Shown in pieces: positions 41,828 to 51,670 of a stretch of DNA of 64,000 nucleotides (the first letter of the stretch is position 1; every line of letters begins with the position of its first letter). The position numbers and the translations under genes are program-made. The notes beneath the pieces were generated by a model that was given only the letters and a program-made list of their open reading frames with translations, was not told where the DNA came from and made no database searches. The DNA comes from Escherichia sp. E1V33 (lineage in GTDB: Bacteria > Pseudomonadota > Gammaproteobacteria > Enterobacterales > Enterobacteriaceae). Location: contig NZ_RHJI01000009.1 of the NCBI RefSeq assembly GCF_004211955.1, positions 62,001 through 126,000 on the forward strand, read 5' to 3'.

Positions 41828-42571
41828 ATGTCTATCACGGCGCAGTCCGTATACCGTGACACCGGAAATTTCTTCCGTAATCAATTTATGACCATTCTGT
41901 TGGTATCATTGCTTTGTGCATTTATCACAGTGGTGTTAGGACATGTTTTCTCACCCAGTGACGCACAGCTTGCGCAGCTCAATGACGGCGCGCCCGTTAG
42001 TGGCAGCGGTGGGTTGTTCGATCTGGTGCAAAATATGTCCCCGGAACAGCAACAAATTTTGCTGCGTGCTTCCGCTGCGTCCACTTTTTCAGGATTAATC
42101 GGTAACGCCATTCTCGCCGGAGGCGTAATATTAATCATCCAACTGGTGTCTGCGGGTCAGAGAGTCAGTGCGCTGCGAGCTATTGGTGCCAGTGCGCCGA
42201 TATTGCCAAAGTTATTTATTCTGATTTTTCTGACTACCCTTTTAGTACAGATTGGCATCATGCTGGTAGTCGTTCCGGGAATTTTAATGGCCATTTTACT
42301 GGCACTGGCGCCGGTAATGTTGGTGCAGGATAAAATGGGCGTTTTCGCCTCTATGCGCAGCAGTATGCGGCTGACATGGGCGAATATGCGCCTGGTGGCA
42401 CCTGCTGTACTAAGCTGGTTACTGGCAAAAACGCTATTACTGCTGTTTGCCTCTTCGTTTGCCGCATTAACCCCGGAAATTGGCGCCGTACTGGCGAACA
42501 CTTTAAGCAACCTGATTTCAGCCGTATTGCTTATCTATCTGTTCCGCCTGTACATGTTGATTCGCCAATAA
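41828..42571 (+). CDS. yciC: UPF0259 inner-membrane protein YciC
   Basis: A 247-residue integral membrane protein with about six helices, matching E. coli YciC. Function unknown. An early hydrophobic helix (about 20-42) is followed by a polar stretch and then clustered helices (90-115, 130-170, 190-245). A strong Shine-Dalgarno sequence precedes it. It is followed after 29 bases by yciB and is probably co-transcribed. Confidence 0.92.
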   Translation: MSITAQSVYRDTGNFFRNQFMTILLVSLLCAFITVVLGHVFSPSDAQLAQLNDGAPVSGSGGLFDLVQNMSPEQQQILLRASAASTFSGLIGNAILAGGVILIIQLVSAGQRVSALRAIGASAPILPKLFILIFLTTLLVQIGIMLVVVPGILMAILLALAPVMLVQDKMGVFASMRSSMRLTWANMRLVAPAVLSWLLAKTLLLLFASSFAALTPEIGAVLANTLSNLISAVLLIYLFRLYMLIRQ

Positions 42572-42600
42572 CCTGAAGTATTTGATTACGGAATCGTAAA

Positions 42601-43140
42601 ATGAAGCAGTTTCTTGATTTTTTACCGCTGGTTGTCTTCTTCGCGTTCTACAAAATTTATGACATCTATGCGGCAACTGCGGCGCTCATCGTCGCCACAG
42701 CGATTGTGCTGATTTATAGCTGGGTTCGCTTCCGGAAAGTGGAGAAGATGGCCCTGATCACCTTTGTTCTGGTGGTCGTTTTCGGTGGTCTGACGCTGTT
42801 CTTCCACAATGATGAGTTTATTAAATGGAAGGTCACTGTCATCTACGCTCTGTTTGCCGGTGCTTTGTTGGTTAGCCAATGGATAATGAAAAAGCCGCTG
42901 ATTCAGCGCATGCTGGGTAAAGAACTCACTCTACCGCAGCCGGTGTGGTCGAAACTTAATCTGGCCTGGGCAATCTTCTTTATTCTTTGCGGCCTGGCGA
43001 ATATCTACATCGCATTCTGGCTACCGCAAAACATTTGGGTCAACTTCAAAGTATTCGGTCTGACCGCCCTCACCTTAATCTTCACGCTGTTAAGCGGTAT
43101 TTATATCTACCGCCATATGCCTCAGGAAGATAAATCATAA
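42601..43140 (+). CDS. yciB: Inner-membrane septation protein YciB (IspZ family)
   Basis: A 179-residue integral membrane protein with about five helices, beginning [18 protein letters not shown], the conserved family N-terminus. YciB takes part in envelope integrity and interacts with elongation and division proteins; loss together with dcrB is harmful in E. coli. Second gene of yciC-yciB. Confidence 0.93.
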   Translation: MKQFLDFLPLVVFFAFYKIYDIYAATAALIVATAIVLIYSWVRFRKVEKMALITFVLVVVFGGLTLFFHNDEFIKWKVTVIYALFAGALLVSQWIMKKPLIQRMLGKELTLPQPVWSKLNLAWAIFFILCGLANIYIAFWLPQNIWVNFKVFGLTALTLIFTLLSGIYIYRHMPQEDKS

Positions 43141-43147
43141 TCTGTCT

Positions 43148-43167
43148 GCCGGTCCTTCGGGGCCGGC
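43148..43167 (+). repeat. UUCG-tetraloop hairpin between yciB and yciA
   Basis: GCCGGTCC and GGGCCGGC, with the loop TTCG closed by C-G, form an 8-bp hairpin with one G-U pair. It has no T tract. It probably stabilises the 3' end of yciCB mRNA or halts degradation. Confidence 0.6.
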
Positions 43168-43244
43168 GCTGTATCTCCTCTGTTCTCCTTTGGAAAATCA
43201 TAGTAGCATCGCGCCTGTGATTTTCCTTTTATGTCGGTTTTACC

Positions 43245-43643
43245 ATGTCTACAACACCTAACGTCCCTCAGGGCGATCTTGTTTTACGTACTTTAGCCAT
43301 GCCAGCCGATACCAATGCCAATGGCGATATCTTTGGTGGTTGGTTGATGTCGCAGATGGATATTGGCGGTGCCATTCTGGCAAAAGAAATTGCCCACGGT
43401 CGCGTCGTGACCGTGCGGGTTGAAGGAATGACTTTCTTACGACCAGTTGCGGTTGGTGATGTGGTGTGCTGCTATGCACGCTGTGTCCAAAAAGGGACGA
43501 CATCAGTTAGCATTAATATCGAAGTATGGGTGAAAAAAGTGGCGTCTGAACCGATTGGACAGCGCTATAAAGCGACGGAAGCGTTATTTAAGTATGTTGC
43601 CGTCGACCCTGAAGGAAAGCCTCGTGCCTTACCTGTAGAGTAA
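43245..43643 (+). CDS. yciA: Acyl-CoA thioesterase YciA
   Basis: A 132-residue single hotdog-domain thioesterase. The catalytic NANGDIFGGWLMSQMD segment (near 23-38) has the Asn/Asp pattern of the family, and RVVTVRVEGMTFLRPV follows. E. coli YciA hydrolyses many acyl-CoAs and may support cardiolipin or membrane synthesis. It has a poor Shine-Dalgarno sequence (GTCGGTTTTACC) before the ATG. Confidence 0.96.
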   Translation: MSTTPNVPQGDLVLRTLAMPADTNANGDIFGGWLMSQMDIGGAILAKEIAHGRVVTVRVEGMTFLRPVAVGDVVCCYARCVQKGTTSVSINIEVWVKKVASEPIGQRYKATEALFKYVAVDPEGKPRALPVE

Positions 43644-43646
43644 TAG

Positions 43647-43674
43647 TCAAAAGCCTCCAGTTGGAGGCTTTTGA
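43647..43674. terminator. Bidirectional terminator between yciA and tonB
   Basis: TCAAAAGCCTCCA and TGGAGGCTTTTGA are perfect 13-base inverted copies with two bases between. It lies between convergent stops, with A and T runs on both sides. The E. coli tonB terminator is known to work in both directions. Confidence 0.92.
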
Positions 43675-43682
43675 TTTTCAGG

Positions 43683-44402
43683 TTATTGAATTTCGGTTGT
43701 GCCGTTAATTTTAAACAGGATATTCACCACAATGCCACTTCCGGGTTTCCCCGGCTCATAACGCCATCTGCGCATCGCGTTTTTCACTTCGCGCTCAAAC
43801 ATGTTCGCCGGTTTGGCTGAAAGAATTTGTACGTTATCCACGCGGCCATCCGGTGTTACGTCAAATTTAACTTTAACCTGCCCTTCAATGCGTAGTGCCT
43901 GCGCGCGCGCCGGATACTGCGGCTGATTACGGCTTAATGCCCGGGGACCAGACGCTACACTTGTGACCGGCTTGCTGGTTGCTGCCGTTGCTGTGCTTGA
44001 TGTCGGACGAGCAGGTGCCGTATTTTCAAACGGTGATGCCGGACGCGACTCGACCGGCTTAACATCGCGTTTGGGCTGTTCCTGCACCTTTTTCACCGGC
44101 TTCGGTTTTGGCTTAGGTTTCGGCTTCGGCTTTTCAATGACCACCGGTGCTTCTTTTGGCGGTTCTGGTATCGGCTCAGGCTCCGGTTCTGGCTCTACTA
44201 CTGGTTCCGGCTGTGGTTGAACGGCTTGTGGCGGCTCAAGTTCGGCCGGGGCAACCATGGTGACAGAAATCGGCTGCGCGGGCGCAGGTAGTTCAATAAC
44301 CTGATGTACCGAGGTATAGAGTAGACCCGCCACAACAGCACCATGAATGCAGACCGAAAGTAACGTCGGCCAGGGGAAGCGGCGAGGTAAATCAAGGGTC
44401 AT
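43683..44402 (-). CDS. tonB: Energy transducer TonB
   Basis: A 239-residue protein linking the ExbB-ExbD proton channel to outer-membrane receptors. It has a cytoplasmic N-terminus, one membrane helix (about 12-32, [14 protein letters not shown]), then a Pro-rich periplasmic spacer with repeated Glu-Pro (about 66-84) and Lys-Pro (91-102) units, and a C-terminal TonB domain (about 150-239, containing QPQYPARAQ). The start at 44402 (MTLDLPRR) is the E. coli one; an in-frame ATG lies three codons upstream at 44411, so the true start could be either. Confidence 0.96.
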   Translation of the reverse strand: MTLDLPRRFPWPTLLSVCIHGAVVAGLLYTSVHQVIELPAPAQPISVTMVAPAELEPPQAVQPQPEPVVEPEPEPEPIPEPPKEAPVVIEKPKPKPKPKPKPVKKVQEQPKRDVKPVESRPASPFENTAPARPTSSTATAATSKPVTSVASGPRALSRNQPQYPARAQALRIEGQVKVKFDVTPDGRVDNVQILSAKPANMFEREVKNAMRRWRYEPGKPGSGIVVNILFKINGTTEIQ

Positions 44403-44439
44403 TGAAGTCATAATCGTTTCAGTAAAAAAACCAGGCCTC

Positions 44440-44480
44440 GATTTTAAATGCAAATAGCAATCATATTCAATAAGGCAAGA
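44440..44480 (-). promoter_or_regulatory. tonB promoter region with possible Fur site
   Basis: On the minus strand, TTGCCT and the A+T-rich TGAATATGATTGCTATTTGCA lie upstream of tonB. The latter resembles a degenerate Fur dyad, and E. coli tonB is Fur-regulated. I cannot fix exact boxes. Confidence 0.4.
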
Positions 44481-44625
44481 CGATCAGGATCAGTGAAAAC
44501 GCAATTTTTAGCGCTATTAACCTTACTTTTAGTGCTGCCTTAACAAAGACATCATCTTTCCGTTGCAGATCTTCTCCCTTTCAAATAACGTACTTTATAA
44601 CTTTTCCGAACAAGGAGTTGTGCCC

Positions 44626-44922
44626 GTGTTGTATGTTATTTACGCTCAAGACAAAGCCGATAGCCTCGAAAAGCGCCTTTCCGTTCGTCCGGCACATTTA
44701 GCGCGTTTGCAGTTACTGCATGATGAAGGACGTCTGCTGACCGCCGGTCCAATGCCAGCGGTAGACAGTAACGATCCTGGCGCCGCAGGATTTACTGGCT
44801 CAACCGTTATTGCTGAATTTGAATCGCTGGAAGCAGCCCAGGCCTGGGCAGACGCCGACCCGTACGTAGCGGCGGGTGTCTATGAGCAAGTTTCCGTGAA
44901 ACCCTTTAAGAAAGTGTTCTGA
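44626..44922 (+). CDS. yciI: YciI family protein
   Basis: A 98-residue YciI-like protein ([10 protein letters not shown]... ending SVKPFKKVF) with a ferredoxin-like fold and a putative His-Asp active site in the RPAHLARL and later SNDPG regions. Function unknown. The start is GTG at 44626, with AAGGAG at 44612-44617 as ribosome-binding site. It is divergent from tonB. Confidence 0.92.
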   Translation: MLYVIYAQDKADSLEKRLSVRPAHLARLQLLHDEGRLLTAGPMPAVDSNDPGAAGFTGSTVIAEFESLEAAQAWADADPYVAAGVYEQVSVKPFKKVF

Positions 44923-45223
44923 ATATCAATGTCCAGGGGCGCGGTGACATAAACCGTGCTCTTGTTATTTCTTTATATTTACCGTTGCCCCCAATCCACT
45001 ACCACAAACAGATAATAACTTTATCTGTATCTCCCTACATACCCTCGGCATCTCCGTCGAAAAATGACAAAATTTCTCTGACTGACTCGGTATTGATCAA
45101 TCAAAACCTTTGATTGCTGCGGATAAAGTCATCTACTATGGTTTAACACATTCATGTGCGCATGTTTTTCACATTCTGTACGCGTGAAGATAATTAAACA
45201 AAATTGTGGTTACAGAGGTATCA
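44923..45223 (+). other. yciI-kch intergenic region
   Basis: About 300 A+T-rich bases. No ORF, repeat or clear terminator stands out. The right end carries AGAGGT (45214-45219), the kch ribosome-binding site. A promoter for kch is assumed but was not located. Confidence 0.5.
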
Positions 45224-46477
45224 GTGAGTCACTGGACTACATTCAAGCAAACAGCGGTAAATTTATGGGTGACCCTGCGGCACGATGTTATCGCGCTTGC
45301 GGTCCTTTTAAATGGATTGCTTATTTTTAAAACAATTTATGGCATGTCGGTCAACCTGCTCGATATTTTCCATATCCAGGCATTTTCAGAACTTGACCTC
45401 TCCTTGCTGGCCAATGCGCCACTGTTTATGCTCGGCGTCTTTCTTGTTTTGAACTCGTTCGGATTGCTATTTAGGGCAAAGCTGGCATGGGCTATTAGTA
45501 TCATTTTATTGCTGATAACGCTGATTTATACCCTGCACTTTTATCCCTGGCTGAAATTCAGCATTGGTTTTTGCATCTTTACCCTGATAATTTTGTTGGT
45601 GCTGCGTAAAGACTTCTCTCACAGTAGTGCTGCAGCCGGGACAATTTTTGCTTTTATTAGTTTTACGACGTTACTGTTTTACTCTACCTACGGCGCACTT
45701 TATTTAAGCGAAGGTTTTAATCCGCGAATAGAGAGCCTAATGACCGCGTTCTATTTTTCGATAGAAACTATGTCAACCGTGGGCTACGGCGATATCGTCC
45801 CGGTTTCTGAATCAGCGCGCCTGTTTACTATTTCGGTCATTATTTCCGGTATTACCGTTTTTGCCACCTCCATGACCTCGATTTTCGGCCCGCTTATCCG
45901 CGGAGGATTCAATAAACTTGTGAAAGGAAACAATCATACAATGCATCGTAAAGATCACTTTATTGTTTGCGGGCACTCTATTCTGGCAATCAACACAATT
46001 CTACAACTGAATCAACGCGGACAAAACGTCACGGTTATCAGCAACCTGCCAGAGGATGACATAAAACAGCTTGAGCAAAGACTCGGTGACAACGCCGATG
46101 TTATCCCCGGTGACAGCAATGACAGTTCAGTACTAAAAAAAGCGGGAATTGATCACTGTCGGGCTATTCTGGCGTTAAGTGATAATGACGCCGATAATGC
46201 TTTTGTCGTTCTGTCGGCTAAAGATATGAGCAAAGATGTTAAAACCGTGCTTGCCGTCAGTGATAGCAAAAACCTGAATAAGATTAAGATGGTGCATCCG
46301 GATATCATTCTTTCTCCGCAGCTATTTGGTAGCGAGATACTGGCACGTATTCTCAATGGGGAAGAGATTAATAATGATATGCTCGTCTCGATGTTGCTGA
46401 ACTCCGGACATGGCATTTTCAGCGATAACAATGACGACGAAACAAAAACTGACAACAATGAATCTGCGCAAAAATAG
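45224..46477 (+). CDS. kch: Voltage-gated-type potassium channel Kch
   Basis: A 417-residue inner-membrane protein. Six membrane segments lie in about 20-230, with the potassium selectivity filter TVGYGD at 185-190. A cytoplasmic RCK/TrkA-N domain follows (about 240-390, IVCGHS near its start). An S4-like charged helix is poor, as in E. coli Kch. The start is GTG at 45224, preceded by AGAGGT. A GTG six codons upstream also begins the frame but lacks such a site. Confidence 0.94.
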   Translation: MSHWTTFKQTAVNLWVTLRHDVIALAVLLNGLLIFKTIYGMSVNLLDIFHIQAFSELDLSLLANAPLFMLGVFLVLNSFGLLFRAKLAWAISIILLLITLIYTLHFYPWLKFSIGFCIFTLIILLVLRKDFSHSSAAAGTIFAFISFTTLLFYSTYGALYLSEGFNPRIESLMTAFYFSIETMSTVGYGDIVPVSESARLFTISVIISGITVFATSMTSIFGPLIRGGFNKLVKGNNHTMHRKDHFIVCGHSILAINTILQLNQRGQNVTVISNLPEDDIKQLEQRLGDNADVIPGDSNDSSVLKKAGIDHCRAILALSDNDADNAFVVLSAKDMSKDVKTVLAVSDSKNLNKIKMVHPDIILSPQLFGSEILARILNGEEINNDMLVSMLLNSGHGIFSDNNDDETKTDNNESAQK

Positions 46478-46504
46478 GTTTTAAAGGCGGAAAGATTATC
46501 TTAA

Positions 46505-46525
46505 TGGGCACCGAGTTGGTGCCCA
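46505..46525. terminator. Hairpin between kch and yciY
   Basis: TGGGCACC and GGTGCCCA pair around GAGTT, between convergent stops. On the minus strand it is followed by TTAAGATAATCTTTCC; plausible terminator for yciY and kch. Confidence 0.7.
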
Positions 46526-46531
46526 GAACAT

Positions 46532-46705
46532 TTAGATATTGTAGATCGCAAACAATAACGAGTTTCGCTGTTTGTTTAGAATGCACTTCCTGATGCTGTG
46601 GATACGCATATTTCGGCGCGACTGCCCCTCAAGCCAACGCGATTTCCGTCGGCTAGCCTGACGCTGCATGCGCCAGCGCCCCACTTCCGTTCTACTCCGC
46701 TTCAT
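46532..46705 (-). CDS. yciY: Small basic protein YciY
   Basis: A 57-residue very basic protein (MKRSRTEVGRWRMQRQA... ending LLFAIYNI), Arg-rich, matching E. coli YciY. Function unknown. The start at 46705 gives the family length; the frame is open to 46816 with no support. It lies between kch and clsA on the opposite strand, divergent from clsA. Confidence 0.8.
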   Translation of the reverse strand: MKRSRTEVGRWRMQRQASRRKSRWLEGQSRRNMRIHSIRKCILNKQRNSLLFAIYNI

Positions 46706-46847
46706 GTTAACTACTCTATGCAATAACAGAGCGGTCATTATACCCCCGGTCCCGACGCTGACCAGTGCTTTTACCTCGTTTTTATTTGCCAGATGAATCC
46801 ATATGCGTAAACTCATAACAATGCGCTTTCAAAAGGATTTCTAATCT

Positions 46848-48308
46848 ATGACAACCGTTTATACGTTGGTGAGTTGGTTGGCCATTCTGGGATACTGGTT
46901 GCTCATTGCAGGCGTAACTTTACGCATTCTAATGAAACGACGCGCAGTTCCCTCCGCAATGGCCTGGCTGTTGATCATTTACATTCTGCCGTTGGTCGGA
47001 ATTATTGCTTATCTGGCCGTTGGCGAACTCCATTTAGGCAAACGCCGCGCCGAACGCGCCAGAGCGATGTGGCCTTCCACGGCGAAATGGCTTAACGACC
47101 TTAAAGCCTGTAAGCATATCTTCGCCGAAGAAAATAGCAGCGTTGCTGGACCGTTATTCAAGCTCTGCGAGCGTCGCCAGGGGATCGCCGGAGTCAAGGG
47201 TAATCAGCTGCAACTGATGACCGAGTCTGATGATGTGATGCAGGCGTTAATCCGCGACATTCAACTCGCTCGCCATAACATTGAGATGGTGTTTTATATC
47301 TGGCAACCAGGCGGTATGGCTGACCAGGTGGCAGAATCTTTGATGGCCGCCGCACGACGCGGTATTCATTGCCGGTTAATGCTCGACTCTGCGGGGAGTG
47401 TTGCTTTTTTCCGTAGCCCGTGGCCAGAGTTAATGCGAAATGCCGGTATCGAAGTGGTCGAGTCCTTAAAGGTTAACCTGATGCGCGTATTCTTACGCCG
47501 TATGGACCTGCGCCAGCACCGCAAGATGATCATGATCGACAACTACATCGCCTATACCGGTAGCATGAATATGGTCGATCCGCGCTTCTTCAAACAGGAT
47601 GCGGGCGTAGGACAATGGATTGATCTGATGGCACGCATGGAAGGCCCTATCGCCACCGCAATGGGAATTATCTACTCTTGCGACTGGGAGATTGAGACGG
47701 GGAAACGTATTTTACCACCACCGCCTGATGTCAATATTATGCCGTTTGAGCAGGCCAGCGGTCATACGATTCATACCATTGCTTCCGGCCCGGGTTTCCC
47801 GGAAGACCTGATCCACCAGGCTTTGCTGACTGCGGCTTATTCAGCTCGTGAATATTTAATAATGACGACGCCCTACTTCGTCCCAAGCGATGACTTACTT
47901 CACGCGATCTGTACGGCGGCGCAACGCGGGGTGGATGTCAGTATCATTCTGCCGAGGAAAAATGACTCAATGCTGGTAGGCTGGGCTAGTCGCGCATTCT
48001 TTACTGAACTACTTGCGGCTGGGGTTAAGATTTATCAGTTTGAAGGTGGGTTACTGCATACCAAGAGCGTGCTGGTCGATGGTGAATTAAGTCTGGTTGG
48101 CACCGTTAATCTCGATATGCGTAGTCTGTGGCTGAATTTTGAAATCACGCTGGCTATCGACGATAAAGGTTTTGGGGCCGATCTGGCTGCCGTTCAGGAT
48201 GACTATATTTCGCGCTCGCGTCTGCTCGATGCTCGGCTGTGGTTAAAACGTCCACTCTGGCAGCGTGTCGCCGAGCGACTGTTTTACTTCTTCAGTCCGT
48301 TGCTGTAA
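46848..48308 (+). CDS. clsA: Cardiolipin synthase A ClsA
   Basis: A 486-residue inner-membrane enzyme that condenses two phosphatidylglycerols to cardiolipin. Two N-terminal membrane helices (about 5-25 and 38-60) precede two phospholipase-D domains. Both HKD motifs are intact: H224-K226-D231 (HRKMIMID) and H404-K406-D411 (HTKSVLVD). An AAAAGGATTT ribosome-binding site precedes the ATG. yciU follows 34 bases later. Confidence 0.97.
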   Translation: MTTVYTLVSWLAILGYWLLIAGVTLRILMKRRAVPSAMAWLLIIYILPLVGIIAYLAVGELHLGKRRAERARAMWPSTAKWLNDLKACKHIFAEENSSVAGPLFKLCERRQGIAGVKGNQLQLMTESDDVMQALIRDIQLARHNIEMVFYIWQPGGMADQVAESLMAAARRGIHCRLMLDSAGSVAFFRSPWPELMRNAGIEVVESLKVNLMRVFLRRMDLRQHRKMIMIDNYIAYTGSMNMVDPRFFKQDAGVGQWIDLMARMEGPIATAMGIIYSCDWEIETGKRILPPPPDVNIMPFEQASGHTIHTIASGPGFPEDLIHQALLTAAYSAREYLIMTTPYFVPSDDLLHAICTAAQRGVDVSIILPRKNDSMLVGWASRAFFTELLAAGVKIYQFEGGLLHTKSVLVDGELSLVGTVNLDMRSLWLNFEITLAIDDKGFGADLAAVQDDYISRSRLLDARLWLKRPLWQRVAERLFYFFSPLL

Positions 48309-48315
48309 AACGTGA

Positions 48316-48672
<357 letters not shown>

Positions 48673-48690
48673 TTTCTGCTATATTGTTGA

Positions 48691-48718
48691 AAAGGCTGGC
48701 AATGTGCCAGCCTTTTTT
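48691..48718. terminator. Bidirectional terminator between yciU and oppF
   Basis: AAAGGCTGGC and GCCAGCCTTT form a perfect 10-bp stem around AATGT, followed by more Ts on the plus strand and by TTCAACAATAT on the minus strand. It serves both convergent genes. Confidence 0.92.
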
Positions 48719-48721
48719 GTT

Positions 48722-49726
48722 TTAAAGCGGATCGACCTTCAGACACGAGACTGCATGCCTGAAACTTCCCTCCAGCACTGGCCGTGTTTTGGCACACTCC
48801 GGACCGGCAATCGGGCAACGAGTGCGGAACACACAACCAGAAGGCGGGTTGATGGGCGACGGTAATTCCCCTTCCAGTAACTGGATTGATTTATTCTTCT
48901 CCAGATCAGGGTCTGGAATGGGGACTGCCGACATTAATGCTTTGGTGTAGGGATGCAACGGATTGTGGTAGACCTCATCATACGTCCCCAACTCTACCGC
49001 ATGGCCGAGATACATCACCAGCACACGATCGGAAATATGTTTTACCACGGCCAGGTCGTGAGCGATAAAGATTAATGATAATCCCATCTCACGTTGTAAT
49101 TGCTGGAGTAAATTCACCACCTGCGCCTGTATTGACACATCCAGTGCCGACACCGGTTCGTCGCAGATAATCAGCTTTGGTTCGAGGATCAGCGCACGCG
49201 CAATCCCGATACGCTGACACTGACCGCCTGAGAACTCATGCGGATAGCGGTTAACCAGGTTAGGCAATAATCCAACTTTCATCATCATCGATTTCACGCG
49301 TTCGCGAACTTCCTGGCGTGACATTTTCGGATGATAAGTACGCAACGGTTCAGCAATAATCTCGCCAATGGTCATACGTGGATTCAACGACGCCAACGGA
49401 TCCTGGAAAATCATCTGAATATCACTGCGAACGGCACGCCATTCATCTGGTTTCATGCCCAGTAACTCGTTACCTAACCAGGCAACACGACCGTCAGTGG
49501 CTTTGACCAAACCGATGATGGCGCGGGCAAAGGTGGACTTTCCGCATCCCGATTCCCCTACCACACCTAATGTTTCTCCTTCGTACAGGCGAAGCGTAAC
49601 CCCATCGACGGCTTTCAGCGTTTTTGCGGGCTGCCAGAACCACTGTTTGCCGTCTTTGATCTCAAAGTGCACTTTCAGGTCGGCGATTTCGAGGAGGACT
49701 TTTCTTCCTTCAGCGGCAGCATTCAT
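48722..49726 (-). CDS. oppF: Oligopeptide transporter ATPase OppF
   Basis: A 334-residue ABC ATPase with Walker A GESGCGKST near 62, signature LSGGQ-type FSGGQCQRIGIAR near 175, Walker B LIICDEP near 195 and D-loop SALDVS. The C-terminal oligopeptide-transporter extension has a Cys-rich RTRCPIAGPECAKTRP segment. It works with OppD to energise peptide uptake. Its start overlaps the oppD stop (ATGA). Confidence 0.97.
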   Translation of the reverse strand: MNAAAEGRKVLLEIADLKVHFEIKDGKQWFWQPAKTLKAVDGVTLRLYEGETLGVVGESGCGKSTFARAIIGLVKATDGRVAWLGNELLGMKPDEWRAVRSDIQMIFQDPLASLNPRMTIGEIIAEPLRTYHPKMSRQEVRERVKSMMMKVGLLPNLVNRYPHEFSGGQCQRIGIARALILEPKLIICDEPVSALDVSIQAQVVNLLQQLQREMGLSLIFIAHDLAVVKHISDRVLVMYLGHAVELGTYDEVYHNPLHPYTKALMSAVPIPDPDLEKNKSIQLLEGELPSPINPPSGCVFRTRCPIAGPECAKTRPVLEGSFRHAVSCLKVDPL

Positions 49727-50736
49727 AACAGTTCCTCCACCGGTTTAAAGCAGGCGCGCAGCCGGCCTGGCGTGAACTCTTCCAGCGGCGGCGCGCTACT
49801 GCAAATCTCCATCGCATGCGGACAACGCGGCTGGAACGGACAACCTTTCGGCAAACGTAGCAGGTTTGGCGGGTTACCCGGGATGGTCAACATTGTTTGA
49901 CCTTCCGCATCAAGACGCGGCACCGCATTGAGTAAACCGATAGAATAAGGATGAACGGGTTCATAAAAAACATCGCGCGCGTTGCCATATTCCATCGTGC
50001 GCCCAGCGTACATCACCAGAACTTTGTCACAGATCCCCGCTACCACACCGAGATCGTGGGTGATCATGATAATGGCAGTATTAAATTCCCGTTTCAGTTC
50101 ATTCAATAGCGTCATGATCTGCGCCTGTACAGTCACGTCCAGCGCAGTAGTCGGTTCATCGGCAATCAGCAATTTAGGTCGACACAGCAACGCCATCGCA
50201 ATCATCACACGCTGACGCATGCCGCCAGAAAACTCATGAGGGAACATCTTCATGCGCTTACGCGCTTCTGGCATTTTCACCGCATCCAGCATTTGCACCG
50301 ATTCTTCAAACGCTTCGGCCTTGCCCATACCTTTATGCAGCATCAGCACTTCCATCAACTGCTCGCCAACGCGCATGTATGGATTTAACGAGGTCATCGG
50401 GTCCTGAAAAATCATCGAGATTTGTTCAGCGCGCAGTTTATTAAGTTCACGTTCTGGTAGATTGAGGATTTCGCGCCCATTAAAGGTGGCCGATCCACCA
50501 ATGCGTCCGTTAGCCGCCAGCAGTCCCATTAAAGCAAATGCGGTTTGCGACTTACCGGAGCCAGATTCGCCAACGATCCCCAGAGTTTCCCCGGCACGCA
50601 GGGAAAAATTTAAATCATTGACCGCCGTGACATCGCCGTCCGGGGTGCTAAATGTCACTCGCAAATCTTTCACGTTCAGCAGTGCGTCAGCCTGTTGCTG
50701 TGCGAGCGGCACGGTTGCAGTTTCAATTATGCTCAT
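49723..50736 (-). CDS. oppD: Oligopeptide transporter ATPase OppD
   Basis: A 337-residue ABC ATPase. Walker [10 protein letters not shown] lies near 56, the signature EFSGGMRQRVMIA near 165, Walker B LLIADEP near 188 and D-loop TALDVT. The C-terminal Cys-rich extension (CPFQPRCPHAMEICSS) is typical and may bind an iron-sulfur cluster in relatives. Unlike SapD and SapF, the motifs here are canonical. It starts 11 bases after oppC. Confidence 0.97.
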   Translation of the reverse strand: MSIIETATVPLAQQQADALLNVKDLRVTFSTPDGDVTAVNDLNFSLRAGETLGIVGESGSGKSQTAFALMGLLAANGRIGGSATFNGREILNLPERELNKLRAEQISMIFQDPMTSLNPYMRVGEQLMEVLMLHKGMGKAEAFEESVQMLDAVKMPEARKRMKMFPHEFSGGMRQRVMIAMALLCRPKLLIADEPTTALDVTVQAQIMTLLNELKREFNTAIIMITHDLGVVAGICDKVLVMYAGRTMEYGNARDVFYEPVHPYSIGLLNAVPRLDAEGQTMLTIPGNPPNLLRLPKGCPFQPRCPHAMEICSSAPPLEEFTPGRLRACFKPVEELL

Positions 50737-50747
50737 GGCTGCACTCC

Positions 50748-51656
50748 TTAACGATCTTTCGGGTCGAGGGCATCACGCAAGCCATCGCCGATAAAGTTGA
50801 AACAAAACAGTGTCACCACAAGGAAACCTGCCGGAAATAGCAGCAACCACGGAGAGACTTCCATCGAGTTCGCACCATCACTGAGCAATGCGCCCCAACT
50901 ACTTAATGGCTCTTGCGTACCCAGTCCCAGGAAGCTAAGAAAAGACTCAAAGAGGATCATGCTGGGTACCAGCAGAGAGGCATAGACCACCACCACACCA
51001 AGCACGTTCGGCACAATGTGGCGAATCACAATGCCAGGCGTAGATACACCGCCAACTTGTGCCGCCTCAATAAACTCTTTGCGCTTCAGACTAAGGGTTT
51101 GACCACGCACGATACGTGCCATGTCCAGCCAGGAAACCATCCCAATCGCTACGAAAATCAGCAGGATGTTTTGACCGAAAAAGGTCACCAGCAAAATGAC
51201 GAAGAACATGAACGGAAAGGAGTTGAGGATTTCCAGCAGACGCATCATTACGGAATCCACCTTGCCGCCAAGATAACCGGAAAGCGAACCGTAAAGCGTT
51301 CCTACGACTACTGCCACCAGTGCTGCAGCAACACCAACCATTAATGAGATGCGCCCTCCAATTGCAACGCGCACCAGCAGATCACGGCCGGAAGAATCGG
51401 TACCAAAGTAGTGACCGGATTCCATATCCGGGGCGCTGGACATCATCGCCCAGTCGGTATCGTCATAGGCAAACTGCGAAAGCATCGGTGCCAGGATAAC
51501 AAATAACGCGATCAGCACCAGCACTATCAGACTGGCCACTGCCGCACGGTTATGCATAAAACGTCGACGTGCGTCCTGCCACAAGCTTCGCCCTTCGACC
51601 TCCAGCTTTTCACTGAAATTTTCCAGCGTCTCGCTGTTTTTCTTACTTAACATCAT
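50748..51656 (-). CDS. oppC: Oligopeptide transporter permease OppC
   Basis: A 302-residue inner-membrane permease. A cytoplasmic N-terminus of about 40 residues leads to six helices. The GTDSSGRDLLVR motif (near 103) is characteristic of the C-type partner, and the EAA loop is FIEAAQVGGVST near 200. Starts 14 bases after oppB in the oppABCDF operon. Confidence 0.97.
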   Translation of the reverse strand: MMLSKKNSETLENFSEKLEVEGRSLWQDARRRFMHNRAAVASLIVLVLIALFVILAPMLSQFAYDDTDWAMMSSAPDMESGHYFGTDSSGRDLLVRVAIGGRISLMVGVAAALVAVVVGTLYGSLSGYLGGKVDSVMMRLLEILNSFPFMFFVILLVTFFGQNILLIFVAIGMVSWLDMARIVRGQTLSLKRKEFIEAAQVGGVSTPGIVIRHIVPNVLGVVVVYASLLVPSMILFESFLSFLGLGTQEPLSSWGALLSDGANSMEVSPWLLLFPAGFLVVTLFCFNFIGDGLRDALDPKDR

Positions 51657-51670
51657 CGCGAGCTCCAGTA

